Of a stretch of 64,000 nucleotides of DNA, positions 9,924 through 21,653 are shown piece by piece (position 1 is the first letter of the stretch; every line of letters starts with the position of its first letter). Below the pieces are notes generated by a model. It saw only the letters and a list, made by a program, of their open reading frames with translations, ran no database searches and had not been told where the DNA came from. This stretch comes from Icerya purchasi (Eukaryota; Arthropoda; Insecta; Hemiptera; Monophlebidae). Made by a program: the position numbers and the translations under genes. The DNA lies in the NCBI GenBank assembly GCA_039619475.1, contig CM077115.1, positions 299,895,756-299,959,755 of the forward strand, given 5' to 3'.

Positions 9924-12900
9924 ATGTCACGTGCTCATGCTTTGAACATCCTTCAGTGTAACTGCCGTAGCTTACAAGCTAACAAATCAAGTTTAGAGGG
10001 TTTATTAGACCTCTATAATATCCATGTGGCGTTGTTATCCGAAACTTGGCTCAAATCCTCCTCGTCTCTACATTTCAAAGGCTATTCTTTAGTTCAGTCA
10101 GATCGTGTGGATGGTTACGGTGGCGTCGCCATTCTCATTAGATACGATCTATCCTACCTATCGCACGATATCCCTTGTCTTCCTCCTCCCCATCCCAATC
10201 TTCCTAACATGGTTCACATTTCTCTTTTGAATCTTCTTTCGCATCCTTTACATATTGCTTGCGTTTATAACCCTCCTAACTCCAGCCTCTCTAATCTTCC
10301 TCTTATCTCATTTCTTTCATCCTTGTCTGGTACATTCATCATTGGAGGCAACTGGAATGCTCACTCTCCTCTTTGGGGCTGCGCTGGGAATAATCCTAAT
10401 GGTTCGATTTTTGAAAATCTTATCTTGGATCATGATCTTTTTCTACTTAATGATCGGTCTCCTACCCTCTTCAAGCATCCTTCTTCCTCTAGTTCAGTTG
10501 ATCTCTCCTTTTCCTCTCCCAATCTTGGTCTCTTATGCTCCTGGAGGACTCTCGACGGCACTTTTGGCAGCGATCATGTCCCCATTCTGCTCACTCTTAA
10601 TGACGTGCTCCCTCCCAAGTCTTTCAAGCCCCTTCAATCTCCCCGTTGGCTTCTTTCTAAAACTGATTGGGCTAAATTTCGTTCCTTGGTGGATTCCTCT
10701 CTCCCTTCTTTTTCTGATGTTCCTAATCCATTCTTCCGTTACGATTTTTTCACTCAAACGCTAAATTCTGCTCTTTCCGCATCTTCCCCTCCTATTACCA
10801 GCACGCGCAGTCGCTCTTCTTCGTATGCCTCCTCACTCTGGTGGAATGAAGAGTGTAAAGTAGCGTTTCAAAAAAGTTCTGCCACCTTTAAAGCCTTCCG
10901 CTCTCATTCCTCTATGTCAAATTTCCTAGCCCACAAAGAAGCTAACGCAAAAGCTCGTTTTATCCTGAAGTCTGCCAAAAAGAATTCTTGGAAGTCTTTC
11001 TGTTCCTCCTTCTCCAGAGATACGCCCTTCTCCCAGATCTGGAAAATGGCTAAGGCGTTTAGATCACCCTTTTCTGAGCGCCCTCGCCACTCCCACCCTT
11101 CCAAATCCCAGCTGGAGTCCTTCTTGGATTCTATTGCTCCCGCCTATGTCCCTTCTTTTGAAGAAACTGTTCTTCCTTCTCTTCCTGTAGATTCTGAGCC
11201 TCACTTTCTGTCTTCTCCTTTCCGTTACGAGAAGCTTGCATCCATTCTTAATAAATCCACCTTGTCTGCTCCAGGCCGGGACGGTTGCTCGTTCCTTATT
11301 CTTAAAAATCTCTCTCCTGCTGCGCTGCTTTTCCTTCTCCATATATTTAATTATTTTCTCCTTTCTGGCTCTACTCCAAAATCCTGGAACGACTTTATTG
11401 TCGTTCCTATTCCTAAAAGAAATCAGTGTTCTTTCCGTCCCATTTCCCTGGCTTCCTGCATGCGTAAACTCTTTGAAGGTTTGATCAACAATCGCCTCGT
11501 GTGGTGGCTGGAGCACAATAATCTATTCCCTCCTAATATGTTTGGTTTTCGTCCTGGGCTTGGGCCGGTTGACTGCATTAGTTATTTCCTTTCAGATGTC
11601 TATAAGTCTTTCCTAACAAAAAAATTCACTGTTGCCTCCTTTGTGGACGTCTCGTCTGCCTTTGATAATGTGCATCTTCCCGATTTGGGTTCCAAACTTT
11701 TTTCTCTTAACCTCCCTCCCGTCGTCGTCATTCTCATACTCAACCTCTTCTTGAACAGAACTCTCTTTATTTCTTCTCCCTCCCTTTCCTCCTCCAGATG
11801 CGTTTATCGTGGGCTCCCAGAGGGTTCCTGTCTGAGTCCTACACTTTTTAATATCTACTCTTTTGATATCGCTTCTCTTCCTATTTATTCTTCCTCCCTT
11901 CTCTTCGCTGACGACATTTTGGTCTATTATACCTGTGACAATCTGTCCGTCGCTGTTGATGAGTTGAATAATTCGCTGTCTATTCTTAATAATTCCCTTT
12001 CTCGTCTTCACCTCTCTCTTTCTCCTACTAAGTCGTCTTGTATCATTTTTTCTCTCCGACCCTTTAACCGAGCTCTAACTCGCATCACTGTATCTGGTAT
12101 TCCTATTCCTGTTGTCAATTCCATATGCTATCTTCGCCTTTTTTTAAATAGCCGCCTCACATTCCATGAGCACATTAATTTTCTCTATAAATCCTGTCTT
12201 AAAAGACTTAATCTCCTTAAATCTCTCTCTCCCCTCAGATGGGGAGGCGATCCGTTTATCCTTCTAATTCTTTTCAAAGCCATCATCCGGTCCAAGCTCG
12301 ACTATTGTTCCTTTATCTACGGTAATTCCTCCAAGTCTCTCCTCACTAAACTTGACGCGATCCAGAACTCTTGCCTCCGTTTGTGCATTGGAGCCTTGAA
12401 ATCCTCCCCCATTCCCGTAGTTCTATCAGAGTCGGTTGCCCAACCACTGTTTATTCGCCGTTCTCAGCTTGGCTATCGCTTCTTAATTAAACGGCTTCCC
12501 ATCTCCTCGTCCAAACTAATTTCCTCCTATCTATATATCAAAAACTGCTGGCGTTTTTCTCCTCATAAAATCCCAATCCTGTCGTTCATTGCTACTTGTC
12601 TTTCTAATTTTTCTCCTGTTGTCCTTTCCTACAACACTCTCCCGTACTTCTCTCATGACTTCAATAGCCTATGGCAGCCTATCAAATTTTCCTCTCTGCC
12701 ACTTCGAGCCAATTCCTCCTCTCACGGTGCAGTCAACAATGAATTTCTTCATTTGTTGAATTCCTCTTTTCCTGCTCATGTATTGATCTTTACTGATGGT
12801 TCCAAGAGCGAGGACAGCGTGGGTGGTGCGTTTACTGCTCCGTCGCTTCGACATTCTGAGTCCTTCCGGCTTCCTTCCTTTTGCTCTATTTTTTCTGCCG

Positions 12901-13396
12901 GGTCAATCGCCATCCTTCAAGCTATCTCTTATATTTCCTCTTTAAGCGATCTTTCCCAATTCCTCATTATTTCGGACTCTAAGGGCGTCCTTCAAGCCAT
13001 ATCCTCTCCTCCTTCACATTCCTCTGATAATATTATTCTCTCAATTCGTTCTCTTACCTCCACTTTGCAGTCATCCCGTTCTATTGTCATTATTTTTTTG
13101 TGGGTCCCCAGTCATTCCGGAATTGATGGCAACGATGCAGCCGATTCTTTGGCTCGTTCTGCTGGTCGTCTTGATTCATTCCTCAACCATTTCCCTTCTT
13201 CAAATATCCTTTCCTTATCCACCTCCAATCACGCCAGACTTTGGCAGGATATTTATCCCTCCCTATTTTCTAATCGTCATTCTCATTACCGTTTCATTCA
13301 GCCAATTCCTCGTTCCCTGTCTTGGTTCCATTCTATTCCTCTCAGTCGTCGCTTTTCTATTGTCTCCCTAATTAAAATTTTGTTCCGATTCGAAAC
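9924..13396 (+). pseudogene. LINE-A ORF2: endonuclease, reverse transcriptase, RNase H (split by LINE-B)
   Basis: The frame is open from the ATG at 9924. An AP-type endonuclease opens the protein (NILQCNCRSLQANKSSL, ALLSETWLK, GGNWNAHSPLWG, SDHVPILL). In GGNWN the usual catalytic Asp of GDxN is Asn (residue 143), so nicking is probably lost. The RT core includes NMFGFRPG, SAFDNVHL, GLPEGSCLSPTLFN and LLFADDILVYY (Asp 663/664). RNase H follows: FTDGS (Asp 958), a site reading SAGSIAILQAI where Glu is expected (Gly 993), IISDSKG and WVPSHSGIDGNDAAD. The frame runs into LINE-B at about 13397 and resumes at 15557. Total length would be about 1255 aa. The protein is Ser/Leu-rich with C/T-rich codons. 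Confidence 0.9.
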
Positions 13397-15384
13397 TATG
13401 GGGCCTTCCTTACAAGATTATTTTCAAAAATAAACGCCAGTTACAGATTCCTTCGTATTTTTTAGACCAGAATAATCAAAAAATTTTCGATAAGGATTCA
13501 AAGATAAAGGCCCTTCTTGATAATTTTTATCAAGTAAACTCAAACACAAATGGGGACGAAACCTTCTCATACAAGTTGCAAGAATTCCAGAGATTTAACC
13601 TTAGCGGCTTTAGTTTTAACAGCGAACTATTTATTTCCAAAGCGGAAATTAAGGATATTCTTCGCCGGACTAAAAATAAAGCTCCTGGCTTAGACCAGCT
13701 GACGAATAAATGTTTGAAGATCTTGAATTTCCACTATCCTAATTTACTTCAGAGCTTATTCATCGCTTTGTTGAGGTTCGGAGTCTTTCCGGAAGCCTGG
13801 CTAGCAGGAAGGACAGTTTTTGTGCTAAAACCCGGACGTAGTCCTAGTCTTTCATCTTCGTACAGACCAATTGTCTTGTTAAGCGCTTTAGCCAAGGTGT
13901 TTGAATATGTTTTGTTGAATCGTATACTGCCGGTTTTACCTCACGATGATCGGCAATTTGGATTTACTAAGTCCCGTTTCACGGCAACGCTTTTTGGCGA
14001 ATTATCTAAGCAGATTGAGCGTGCGTTAAGTAAAAAGACTGCGATCGGCCTGCTGACATTGGATATTAAAGGCGCCTTTGATAACTATTCGTGGCCAGTC
14101 TTATTCCACAAAATTAGAGCACTCTGGCTCGATTTTTTTTTTTTTTTTTTGTTTGAAATAAGTTGTGGGTCTCACAGGGCAAAGAATAATCTCAATTTTA
14201 AGACAATACTTAGATTCCAGAACTGTTAAATTTATTTACGAACATCAAACATATTTTCGAAATGTTACTCGCGGATGCCCGCAAGGATCGATTTTGGGCC
14301 CGATTTTTTGGAATTTGTATATTTCAGACTTATCGTTGATGGAGTTCCCGTCGGCAGCAACCAGATATTTCTATGCAGATGATCTAGCATTCGCGGTCAC
14401 TTCTAACCATCGTCCCTCCATTTGTAAATACTTCAAGATTACAATCAACAATATTTTAACCTATATGGAAAAACATCTTCTACAGTTGTACGAAAACAAG
14501 ACTAATTTTTATTAATCATGCACAGGAAACGAAAAAGGGACTACTACAATTCGCTACATCTCTCTATACCGAACTTTAAAATTAATATCGTCAAATCACT
14601 GAAATATCTTGGTATTACATTAGACAGTCGCTACAGTTTTAATCAACATTTCAAAAATTTGTCCAGTAAAGCTACAACGGTTCTAAATAAATTGCACTCC
14701 GTGTCTGGACGCACGTATGGGATGAGCACTAAACACCGTTTAATAATTTATAATATGCTAGTTGTTCCATTATTCACGTACTGCGTATTTATGTTTGAAG
14801 AGGCTTTAAAGCGTAAAAGCATTCAGGAAGTACTAGTTAAATCCCAAAGGAAATTTCTTTTGTTTATTCTTCGCGCACATAGAACTACTTCCGGTGATGC
14901 GTTGCGAACAATAGCAGGACAATTGCCACTGCATTCCGTATTGCAGCATAAAATTTTGTATTTCAAAGGGTTAAATAATCTCAATTTGGAGTTGGATCTA
15001 AACAATAGATTTATTGAAATGCAAAATAGCTGGAACAATAGCTCAACTGGAAGATTAACATTTAGTTTCGTCCCCGAGGTTAAAACCAATCCAATCAAAA
15101 TTAATAATATTAATACGTATGTGACGCAATTTCTTACTGGATATGGTAGATTTCAAAGTTATCTTCACAGTTTCCATCTAGCAGACACCAATTTGTGTTC
15201 CTGTGGAGATGCTCCTGAAAATGTCACCCATATCGTTAATGAGTGCGCCAAGTGGAAATTCTTGTTTAAAGACGTAAATTGTTTTCCATTAAACAACGAT
15301 AATTTATCAAAATTCCTGCACGAAGCGAATTTTATCATGGCTTCCAAATATTCGGATGTTGAAGATTTTTCATTTAATGTATAA
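13397..15384 (+). pseudogene. LINE-B reverse transcriptase and C-terminal knuckle (R1-like)
   Basis: RT motifs in order: KNKAPGLDQLTNKCL, SSYRPIVLLSALAKVFEY, DIKGAFDNYSW, TRGCPQGSILGPIFWN and YFYADDLAFAV, then KYLGITLDSRYSFNQHF and a C-terminal zinc knuckle CSCGDAPENVTHIVNEC. RGCPQGS..GP..WN is typical of the R1 group. A run of 18 T at about 14134-14151 coincides with a frameshift between the 13576-14229 frame and the 14165-14515 frame. A second shift occurs near 14515. The C-terminal frame is open to 15384. It is inactive as it stands. Confidence 0.85.
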
Positions 15385-15556
15385 TTTTATTTTAATTTTT
15401 ATATTGGTTAATTTTTGTCTCTTTCATTTTCTTTTTATTGTTTCCAATCCATGAGGTGTTCATTCAACTGAGATACTCATGGCTATGTTTCAATTACTAT
15501 GTATTTATGTTATTATTCACCAAATAAATAAATAAAAAAAAAAAAAAAAAAAAAAT
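13397..15556 (+). mobile_element. LINE-B: 5'-truncated R1-like LINE inside LINE-A
   Basis: Begins abruptly within ORF2 (WGLPYKIIFKNK) and ends with AATAAATAAATA and a long poly-A at about 15535-15556. LINE-A coding sequence then resumes. It lacks ORF1 and the endonuclease. I cannot find a clear target duplication, so a small target deletion or a very short duplication is possible. Confidence 0.85.
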
Positions 15557-15850
15557 CGTCTCCGGATCAATTATTCTCTCCTCCCTTCCTCTCGCTTTCG
15601 ATTTGCTCTATCGCCTTCTCCTGATTGTTTTCTCCACGATTGTGATCCTCCTCGTACATGTGATGCTAATCACATTTTGTTTGAGTGTCCTGTTCTTCGC
15701 AACGAACGCTCCCTTTTATACAGTCAGCTCCTGTCATTAGGTCTCCCTACTCCCTATAACTCTTCCTTTATCCTCTCCTTTCCTTCATATTCTGTGGTGT
15801 CCGCACTGCTGTCCTTTGTTGCGTCCATTTCGGACCGCTTAGTTATTTAG
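15557..15850 (+). pseudogene. LINE-A ORF2 C-terminus
   Basis: After the LINE-B poly-A the LINE-A frame continues as RLRINYSLLPSSRFRFALS, followed by a cysteine/histidine knuckle (CDPPRTCDANHILFECPVL) typical of the end of I/R1-type ORF2. It ends at the TAG at 15848-15850. A short 3' UTR containing GGCGCGCCC and an A-rich tail follow. Confidence 0.85.
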
Positions 15851-15929
15851 TTTATTAGCTTAGTTTTTTTGTTGTTAGGTCAATGCCGCTGGCGCGCCCA
15901 AAAAATATATAAAAAAAAAAAAAAGGTGA

Positions 15930-16496
15930 TGAAGTGAATTTAATAAAAACAAAATCTGTTATTTCTGCATTTGTGACAAAACTTCTTCTATACAAACAAA
16001 ACTGTGGACGAGGGGAATTCAGCCAGTTCCCAAATTAATCAGGAGCAGAAAAAAAAAACTGAAGACATAATTTCTTATTGTGAGCACATGGATGCTCTCT
16101 ATTCAGATTTTAATCAACGATTTGATGATATTTTGAAAATGAACATAACTGATTAGATTTTGCATCCTTTTTCAAATGCAAACACAAAAAAATCTCCACA
16201 GTTACAAGAAAAACTGATGGAAGTAACTACAAAAAATTCAAAAGCGGCTACCAACAATTCTGGCTACAAAAGGAGATCTCTACGGATTATCCTGAAATAT
16301 CGGCTGTAATTCAAAAGTTCTTAATTGCATTCCCTTCATCATATTTAGTGAAACGTGGATTCAGTGCGGTAACCAATTTATTAAAAAAAAAAAAGAAACC
16401 GATTAGTCAATCGCGGTGATTTAAGATTACCGCTGACGAAAATAGAGCCGAGGATTACTAAATTGGTAGCAGCACACCAGGTTTATTCTTCTCATT
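15930..16496 (+). pseudogene. ZBED5-like hAT transposase, C-terminal dimerisation part
   Basis: Resumes after the LINE-A target duplication as GDEVNLIKTKSVISAFVTKL, then ISYCEHMDALYSDFNQRFDD, and after frameshifts SSYLVKRGFSAVTNLL and RGDLRLPLTKIEPRITKL. This matches the hAT C-terminal dimerisation domain by pattern. Stops and frameshifts are present. Confidence 0.82.
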
Positions 16497-16499
16497 AAG

Positions 16500-17054
16500 A
16501 TGAGTTCGAATGTTTTAACTTTTTTTATATTACCTTTCTAATTTCAGTTCAATAAATAGTTTCATAATTTCAAAGTTCAATGTTTCTAATTTACACCTTT
16601 CTTGATTATATTTTACGAAAAAGGTAGAAACATTAATACCTATATCTTTCTGTTTAATTGCTATTAAAATTTAAAAAAAAAATAATTTCCAGCGGGCGCT
16701 AAGTAATATTTTTTCTGGAAAGGGGGTGGTAGTGGCCCCTTTTGAATGCTAAAAAATACGATCAGTTATACGATGTGAACTTGACGGATAGTCGAATGTT
16801 TCGTCCGGAAACCAAACTGCTGGTTAGAAATTAAAACTGATTATAAATTTAAAATCGTGTTTTTAGTCAAATTCAAATCTCTACTTCTTTCCTCGTCTGT
16901 TTATACTGTTGGTTGCCTTGTTTCGTCTATTTTACAAGTCCAGAATTGTTATTGTTATGTTAGTCGATATTTAAGTATAGACCGGTGATAAATCTGGTGC
17001 GTGAATATTTGTAATTAAAATGTAAAAATAAATGGCTGAATTTACATGTAAATA
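16500..17054. other. hAT 3' flank and unique AT-rich DNA
   Basis: Probably the hAT 3' UTR and right terminus up to about 16750. I see no gene and no obvious repeat in the rest. Confidence 0.5.
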
Positions 17055-17825
17055 TATGTTTTTTTTTTTAAATTATTAAATAACATATGGAGAACCCACA
17101 AGGCAACCGCCCGTCTGTAGGTTCTCATCACAGTTACAACGTTTATTTGTAATAAAGTTACAATCGATCATATACAATTAACCGCTTAACTAACAAATGT
17201 GTCACAAAACGAAGTAAAAACCAACGTAATATAAATTTCCACTAAAAATAACAGCATAATGCATAATTCAAAATCTAAACAAAACAAGGCAAAAAACATA
17301 ATAGCAATTCGTGTAGAAACCCAATGCAAGAAAAATGTAAAATAAAAATATATATATATATATATATATATAAATATAACTAAGAAAAGATAAGGAGAAA
17401 AAAAAATTTTAAAAAAATCACTTATCACGTACTCCTTCCATCTCTTTTAGTTGCAGTCATTGTAGTTGCTCAACAGCCAATTTTTAGTTTCTAAGAGGCA
17501 ATTTTTTTTATTCTTTATTTTTATAATATCCGTCGGAATTTTCCCTAACAAGTCAATCAATACAGCGTCCTTTGTTTTATCAATATAATTATTTATACCT
17601 TTAGGCTTAATATATGTAATTTTTGACGAAGCTCTAGTTATCTTCACTATATTCCTAGTCTTAAGGTCGGGAGGATTCCGCTTATAATCATATAAAATAA
17701 ATAAATAATACCTTAGTTTAGCCGGTAATTCTTCCATTTCCCTCCACCAATTAAGGTTACCCCTTCTTTGACATTTCGTATGTACTCTGTAAAAGTGTAT
17801 GTATCTGTGAATGTAGGGGTTCATT
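17055..17825 (-). mobile_element. LINE-C family, 5'-truncated copy on the minus strand
   Basis: Poly-T at 17059-17070 marks the 3' tail. On the minus strand the 3' end contains ACCTACAGACGGGCGG and TGTGGGTTCTC, matching the 3' end of the full copy near 24868-24905 (ACCCACAGACGGGTAC, TAGGACCCGC). The ORF at 17447-17824 ends like that copy's ORF2: GINNYIDKTKDAVLIDLLGK against GINSKIDNVEEEVLIKLMGN. A (TA)n run lies at about 17350-17371. Confidence 0.82.
17447..17824 (-). pseudogene. LINE-C ORF2 C-terminal fragment
   Basis: The C-terminal 125 codons remain open to the natural stop (TKNWLLSNYNDCN). The N-terminal boundary is the point of 5' truncation, so the first Met is not a real start. There is no catalytic motif in this part. 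Residue-level similarity to 24155-24541 is clear. Confidence 0.78.
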
Positions 17826-18535
17826 TTTTTTTATGTCCGTTGAAAAATTTGTTTATTTATAATAAGTGTTATTTAATTTGCGTTAATTTTTATTTTCGTA
17901 TTTATAAATTGTGGTTTTCGCTCTTTATCTCAATTTTTTTTTTTAGTTTTTGTGAGCATCAATTAAGCCCGAAACCTTTTTTTTTTTTGACCTGATTATC
18001 TAAAAGTATAACACAACTTCACTACCTTGTGATTGATCGTAAGTTCGAATATTTTGTTTTCAGTTGAATCCGAATTTTAAAGAATTATTTACAAGAGTGG
18101 TCTGCAAACCAGGGTTTAGCCTTCTTAGCGAAAAAAAAAAAGCTAACATTATTTTCAGCATTAAGCGGAAGGCCCCTTCGGACTGCAAAATAACTCGTGA
18201 GTCAACCCAAACAGGGTTTCGACAGGAAGCTATCTTGGTCCAGGCACATCGATGAACTTAAAGCAAAATGTCGAAAATCTCTCAACGTTCTCAAAATGAC
18301 GGCTCATACAAAATAAGGTGGAGATAGCAAATGCCTGCAGAACCTCTACTACTCCGCTCTTACGCTGTCTAAAATTATTACGGTTCGATCATGTACAAAT
18401 CTGCCAAACACTTAATTTGTTAGATTAATCGAAAAGACGTGTTTAACGTGTTGATAAAGTTTAGTGATCAGAAAATCTAGTAAGTAATCAACTTATCTAC
18501 TACGTAAACTTAAGTCGTAGACATTACTTATCAAT

Positions 18536-19361
18536 ATGCCTAAAACAAAAAAAGTTCCACCAATGGCGATAGTATCAAAAAAGACTAAAAGGCAATTGAG
18601 TGATAGCAGCGAAGTCAGCGCGAAGAAGTGCAAAAGTAGGAAGAAAACACAATACGAACATAGCGCTGAAGTCGATAATGAGTATGAAGACACCATATCA
18701 ACATCATATCATTTGCAGGTGTTGCGGAAGAATATGGAAGAGATCAAAAAATCTATGAACTTTATAGCAGCACAGAATGAGGACAGTCGAGCGACTAACG
18801 CGGGGATATTAAATGAGGTCAAACTCTTAAAGGAGCAAGTTACGTCACTCACCGAGGAGATCAGAAAGAAGGATGCACAAATTCAACAGTTAACCATAGC
18901 ATTGTACAAATTAGAACAGTACGGAAGACGAGATAACGTGGAGATACATGGTGTAACCGAAACGGAGAACGAAAACCTCCCTCAAATAATATCAAAGATC
19001 GGAGACAAAATTAATGTTGTTATCACAGAAAACGATATTTTGGCGGCCCACCGATTACCCTCAAGAAACCCCAGATTACCAAAACCCATAATAGTAAAGA
19101 CTACTAGGAGAGTTGCAGATCGGGTATTCGAAAATAAGCGACAAAGACGTAACGAATGCAGAAAACAGCACAAATAAGATTTTCATAAACGAAAATTTAA
19201 CTAAATTTTACAAAAACCTTCTCTGGCAGACGAAGCAGAGGACCAGAGCATTAAACTACCAATTTACATGGACTAGAAGAGGGAAAATTTACGTACGAAA
19301 AGGCGAACAAGAAAGAATTCTTCATATACGTATTGAAGAAGATTTAAATAAACTATTATAA
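18536..19361 (+). pseudogene. LINE-C ORF1 (coiled coil plus RRM-like, L1/CR1-style)
   Basis: The start is MPKTKKVPPMAIV with a Lys-rich N-terminus. A coiled coil spans about residues 60-125 (ILNEVKLLKEQVTSLTEEIR). Then comes the diagnostic EQYGRRDNVEIHGV and an RRM-like part with AAHRLPSRNPRLPKPIIVK. A frameshift near 19130-19177 moves the C-terminal domain (LLWQTKQRTRALNYQFTWTR, GKIYVRKG) to another frame, ending at 19361. The same C-terminal domain is at 56011-56199. The family's role is RNA binding and chaperoning. Confidence 0.85.
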
Positions 19362-19895
19362 TTACAGTTAGCCGGATAACAGTAAAACGATATACTTAAA
19401 TAAATATAATTCGCAGTGGTAGTATTATTTGCGACTACGTTGATAAACCGATAGTGTTATTGATAAGAATAAATGTGATAAAAATGGAGAAGAATGCTGG
19501 TGGTACATTTAGTACAATAAAAGATTTATGTGTGTGTAGAAATGAGTGTGTGCGAGCGAGCGTTTTACGTTAGGTTTGTGCGTAGAGTCAGAGGTAGAGC
19601 TGAGTTTTCGGAGGAGTAAGAAAGGGTGTAAGGTAGTGCTTCTCGTGAATCGAGCTGTGTGTAACGTTAGTGTTGTTTGCTATGATGTCTATCGCTCGTG
19701 CTTTGTCGTATGAGGTAGTTTCCAAATGATTGAATGAAGGATAGGAGGCTATGTTACGAATTCGTAGGAACGAGAGGAGGAGAATTAAGTCAGAAAGTAA
19801 CGGAATAGGAAAGGTGAGAGGAAGTGTACACATTCTGCATGTGTAAAGGCTGGCCGGAAACGTACTCTTAGGTTAAGGGGATTCTTCTGGTGATG
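19362..19895 (+). other. LINE-C inter-ORF spacer, left part
   Basis: No credible coding sequence. It corresponds in position to 56200-57078 of the third copy. Confidence 0.55.
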
Positions 19896-19903
19896 GTAAT
19901 TTG

Positions 19904-21403
19904 CAGGGGCGGCTCGTCCTAGGGGGCTCAAGGGCGCGAGCCTCCCTGTGTGTTTTCAAAAAATACATAATATTTAATTACTTCAAGAAAAAAAATCAGT
20001 GTTACGAATTTTTTATTTCAAAATAATTTTTTTTGCAAGAGTGCATTTTAAAAATAATTGCAAAATAAGCATTTTGCACGATTTGTTAAACGAACAGCTG
20101 AAACATCCGATAGCAGTTGTCGGGTTCCTGCTTACTGCGCTGGAACTGTACGATCTACTCGTAGTGTAGTATACTGTCAAGGTCGTTAACAGCTGATTTT
20201 TTGATCACATGATATTAACAACCAATAATATAGTACGTGGGCTCAGAATATTTGAACCTCCAAGCCACATATAAAATACACACGAAAAACGAATAAAGCC
20301 GAAGTTTCCCGAGCGTAACTTAAAGGCGTCTGAGGGCTCTCGAAAAGTGAGCCCTCGTCAATTTTACACGTGATTATAGCCGGTTTTAACAATACATCCG
20401 CGTCGCGCGCCGCGTCGTCCGTTTATCCAGGGAAGCACGCTGTTTTAATTTGCTGATTTTTTTGTTCTATTTCTATCCTTGTTTTTCTTCTTTAAATAAT
20501 ACATTTTGCAATCTAGATTTTGTTACTTTTGAATGCAAGAAGCACTGCTTTTTGTCGACACTTGCTTTACACGGTGATTTTTCAAACGTTCAACATTTTA
20601 GAAACTGAATTAGATAAATTAATTGGAGGGACTAACCTTTTAAGCTAATTACTTAAACTTACGATGGAGCATAATGAGCGATTCTACAAATGGCGTATAG
20701 GCGAAGATAAAACAAAAATATAAATACTGACTGTCATTTTATTCATTGTTATGCGCACCAGTTGAATTTAATTATGCAAAAAGCAACAAGCCAGGATTCT
20801 AAAATTAAAATCTTTTTTTCAAATTTGTCCGCTGTAGCAAGCTTTTTTTCAAATTCTGCTCATAGATGTGATCTACTGCAAGAAATTGTAAATCGGAAAT
20901 TACCTAGAATACACGTTGGAACTATAATAGGCGTACAGTGAATATTGTTTTCGAAAACCGAGAAAAATCAATAGAATATTTCGGAGAACTAGAAGAAAAA
21001 TGTAATAAAAATATTACATGCAAGGAAGCATATATAGTTTACGAAGAACCTTAGAAGGCCCGGATTTTATATTTTGGCTTACCTTATTTCACAAAATTAT
21101 GGCACATGTAATTTTTTTTTTTTTTTTTTTTGTGGACACGTCAACAGTGAAACTTACTCAACGCAAAGGATTGTACATTATATAAGGAAAAGATTAGAAA
21201 ATATTATTTAATAAATTTCAATCTAAATACAAAATGCATTCACATTTTTTTTTAATTAAATCAGAACTTGAATGCATTAAATCAGTTTTATTTAGTTTAA
21301 AATGTAGACAAAAAAGCAAGATAAGTTTATGTCATTACAGTTTTTAAATTATTGTAATTTTACATTAGAGCCCCCCAGATTTACTTGTCACGAGCCGCCA
21401 CTG
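19904..21403 (+). mobile_element. 1500-bp hAT (MYM-type) inside LINE-C
   Basis: Terminal inverted repeats CAGGGGCGGCTCGT at the left and CACGAGCCGCCACTG at the right. The 8-bp target duplication GTAATTTG is perfect (19896-19903 and 21404-21411). The element keeps only a decayed core of the transposase, so it is non-autonomous. It lies in the spacer between LINE-C ORF1 and ORF2. Confidence 0.93.
20660..21110 (+). pseudogene. MYM-type hAT transposase core remnant
   Basis: Across frames: CYAHQLNLIMQKATSQDSKI, KIFFSNLSAVASFFSNSAHR, then TRWNYNRRTVNIVFENREKS and EYFGELEEKCNKNITCKEAY. The C-x2-H (CYAHQ) and TRWN motifs are those of ZMYM1-like hAT transposases. The N-terminus and the C-terminal dimerisation part are missing. 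Frameshifts near 20700 and 20925 are evident. Confidence 0.8.
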
Positions 21404-21653
21404 GTAATTTGTTATAATCATTGTTTCTTTCTTCTGTTGATAGCACTACCTTGGTTTTAGGTACTAAGTATGTGTATAAGTGCGAATCTAATGTATATAG
21501 TTATAGATAATTACGCAAATCTCTATTGTATTAATAGCAACTTAAATAGGCGAGATCAGAGCACAACATGACATACTTAAAATGTAGATCACAAATTATA
21601 TAATAATAGGCATTTGATAATTAAACAGTGAAGAAAACAATTAAAAAAACCGT

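Larger units (their letters stand above)
7399..15922 (+). mobile_element. LINE-A: nearly full-length I-type non-LTR retrotransposon
   Basis: It is flanked by AAAGGTG (7392-7398 and 15923-15929) inside the hAT transposase and ends with an A-rich tail. The order is a 5' UTR of about 480 bp, ORF1 with three CCHC knuckles, a spacer of about 390 bp, and ORF2 with AP endonuclease, reverse transcriptase, RNase H and a C-terminal zinc knuckle. The RNase H domain points to the I superfamily (I/Loa/Nimb-like). It is interrupted by LINE-B at 13397-15556. Without that insert it is about 6.4 kb. The copy carries a nonsense codon and catalytic-site changes, so it is probably dead. Confidence 0.88.
1..16750 (+). 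mobile_element. ZBED5-type hAT transposon, old and multiply interrupted
   Basis: Three separated blocks read in order as one hAT transposase of the ZBED5/FAM200 type: BED zinc finger and first catalytic part (about 160-1116), middle (7170-7391) and C-terminal dimerisation region (15930-16496). Removing the two insertions joins the protein smoothly. The left terminus lies outside the window or is unrecognisable. The right terminus is probably near 16700-16750, where a G-rich stretch (GGAAAGGGGGTGGTAG) resembles the ends of such elements, but I see no clear terminal inverted repeat or TSD. It is the oldest layer of this nest. Confidence 0.75.
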
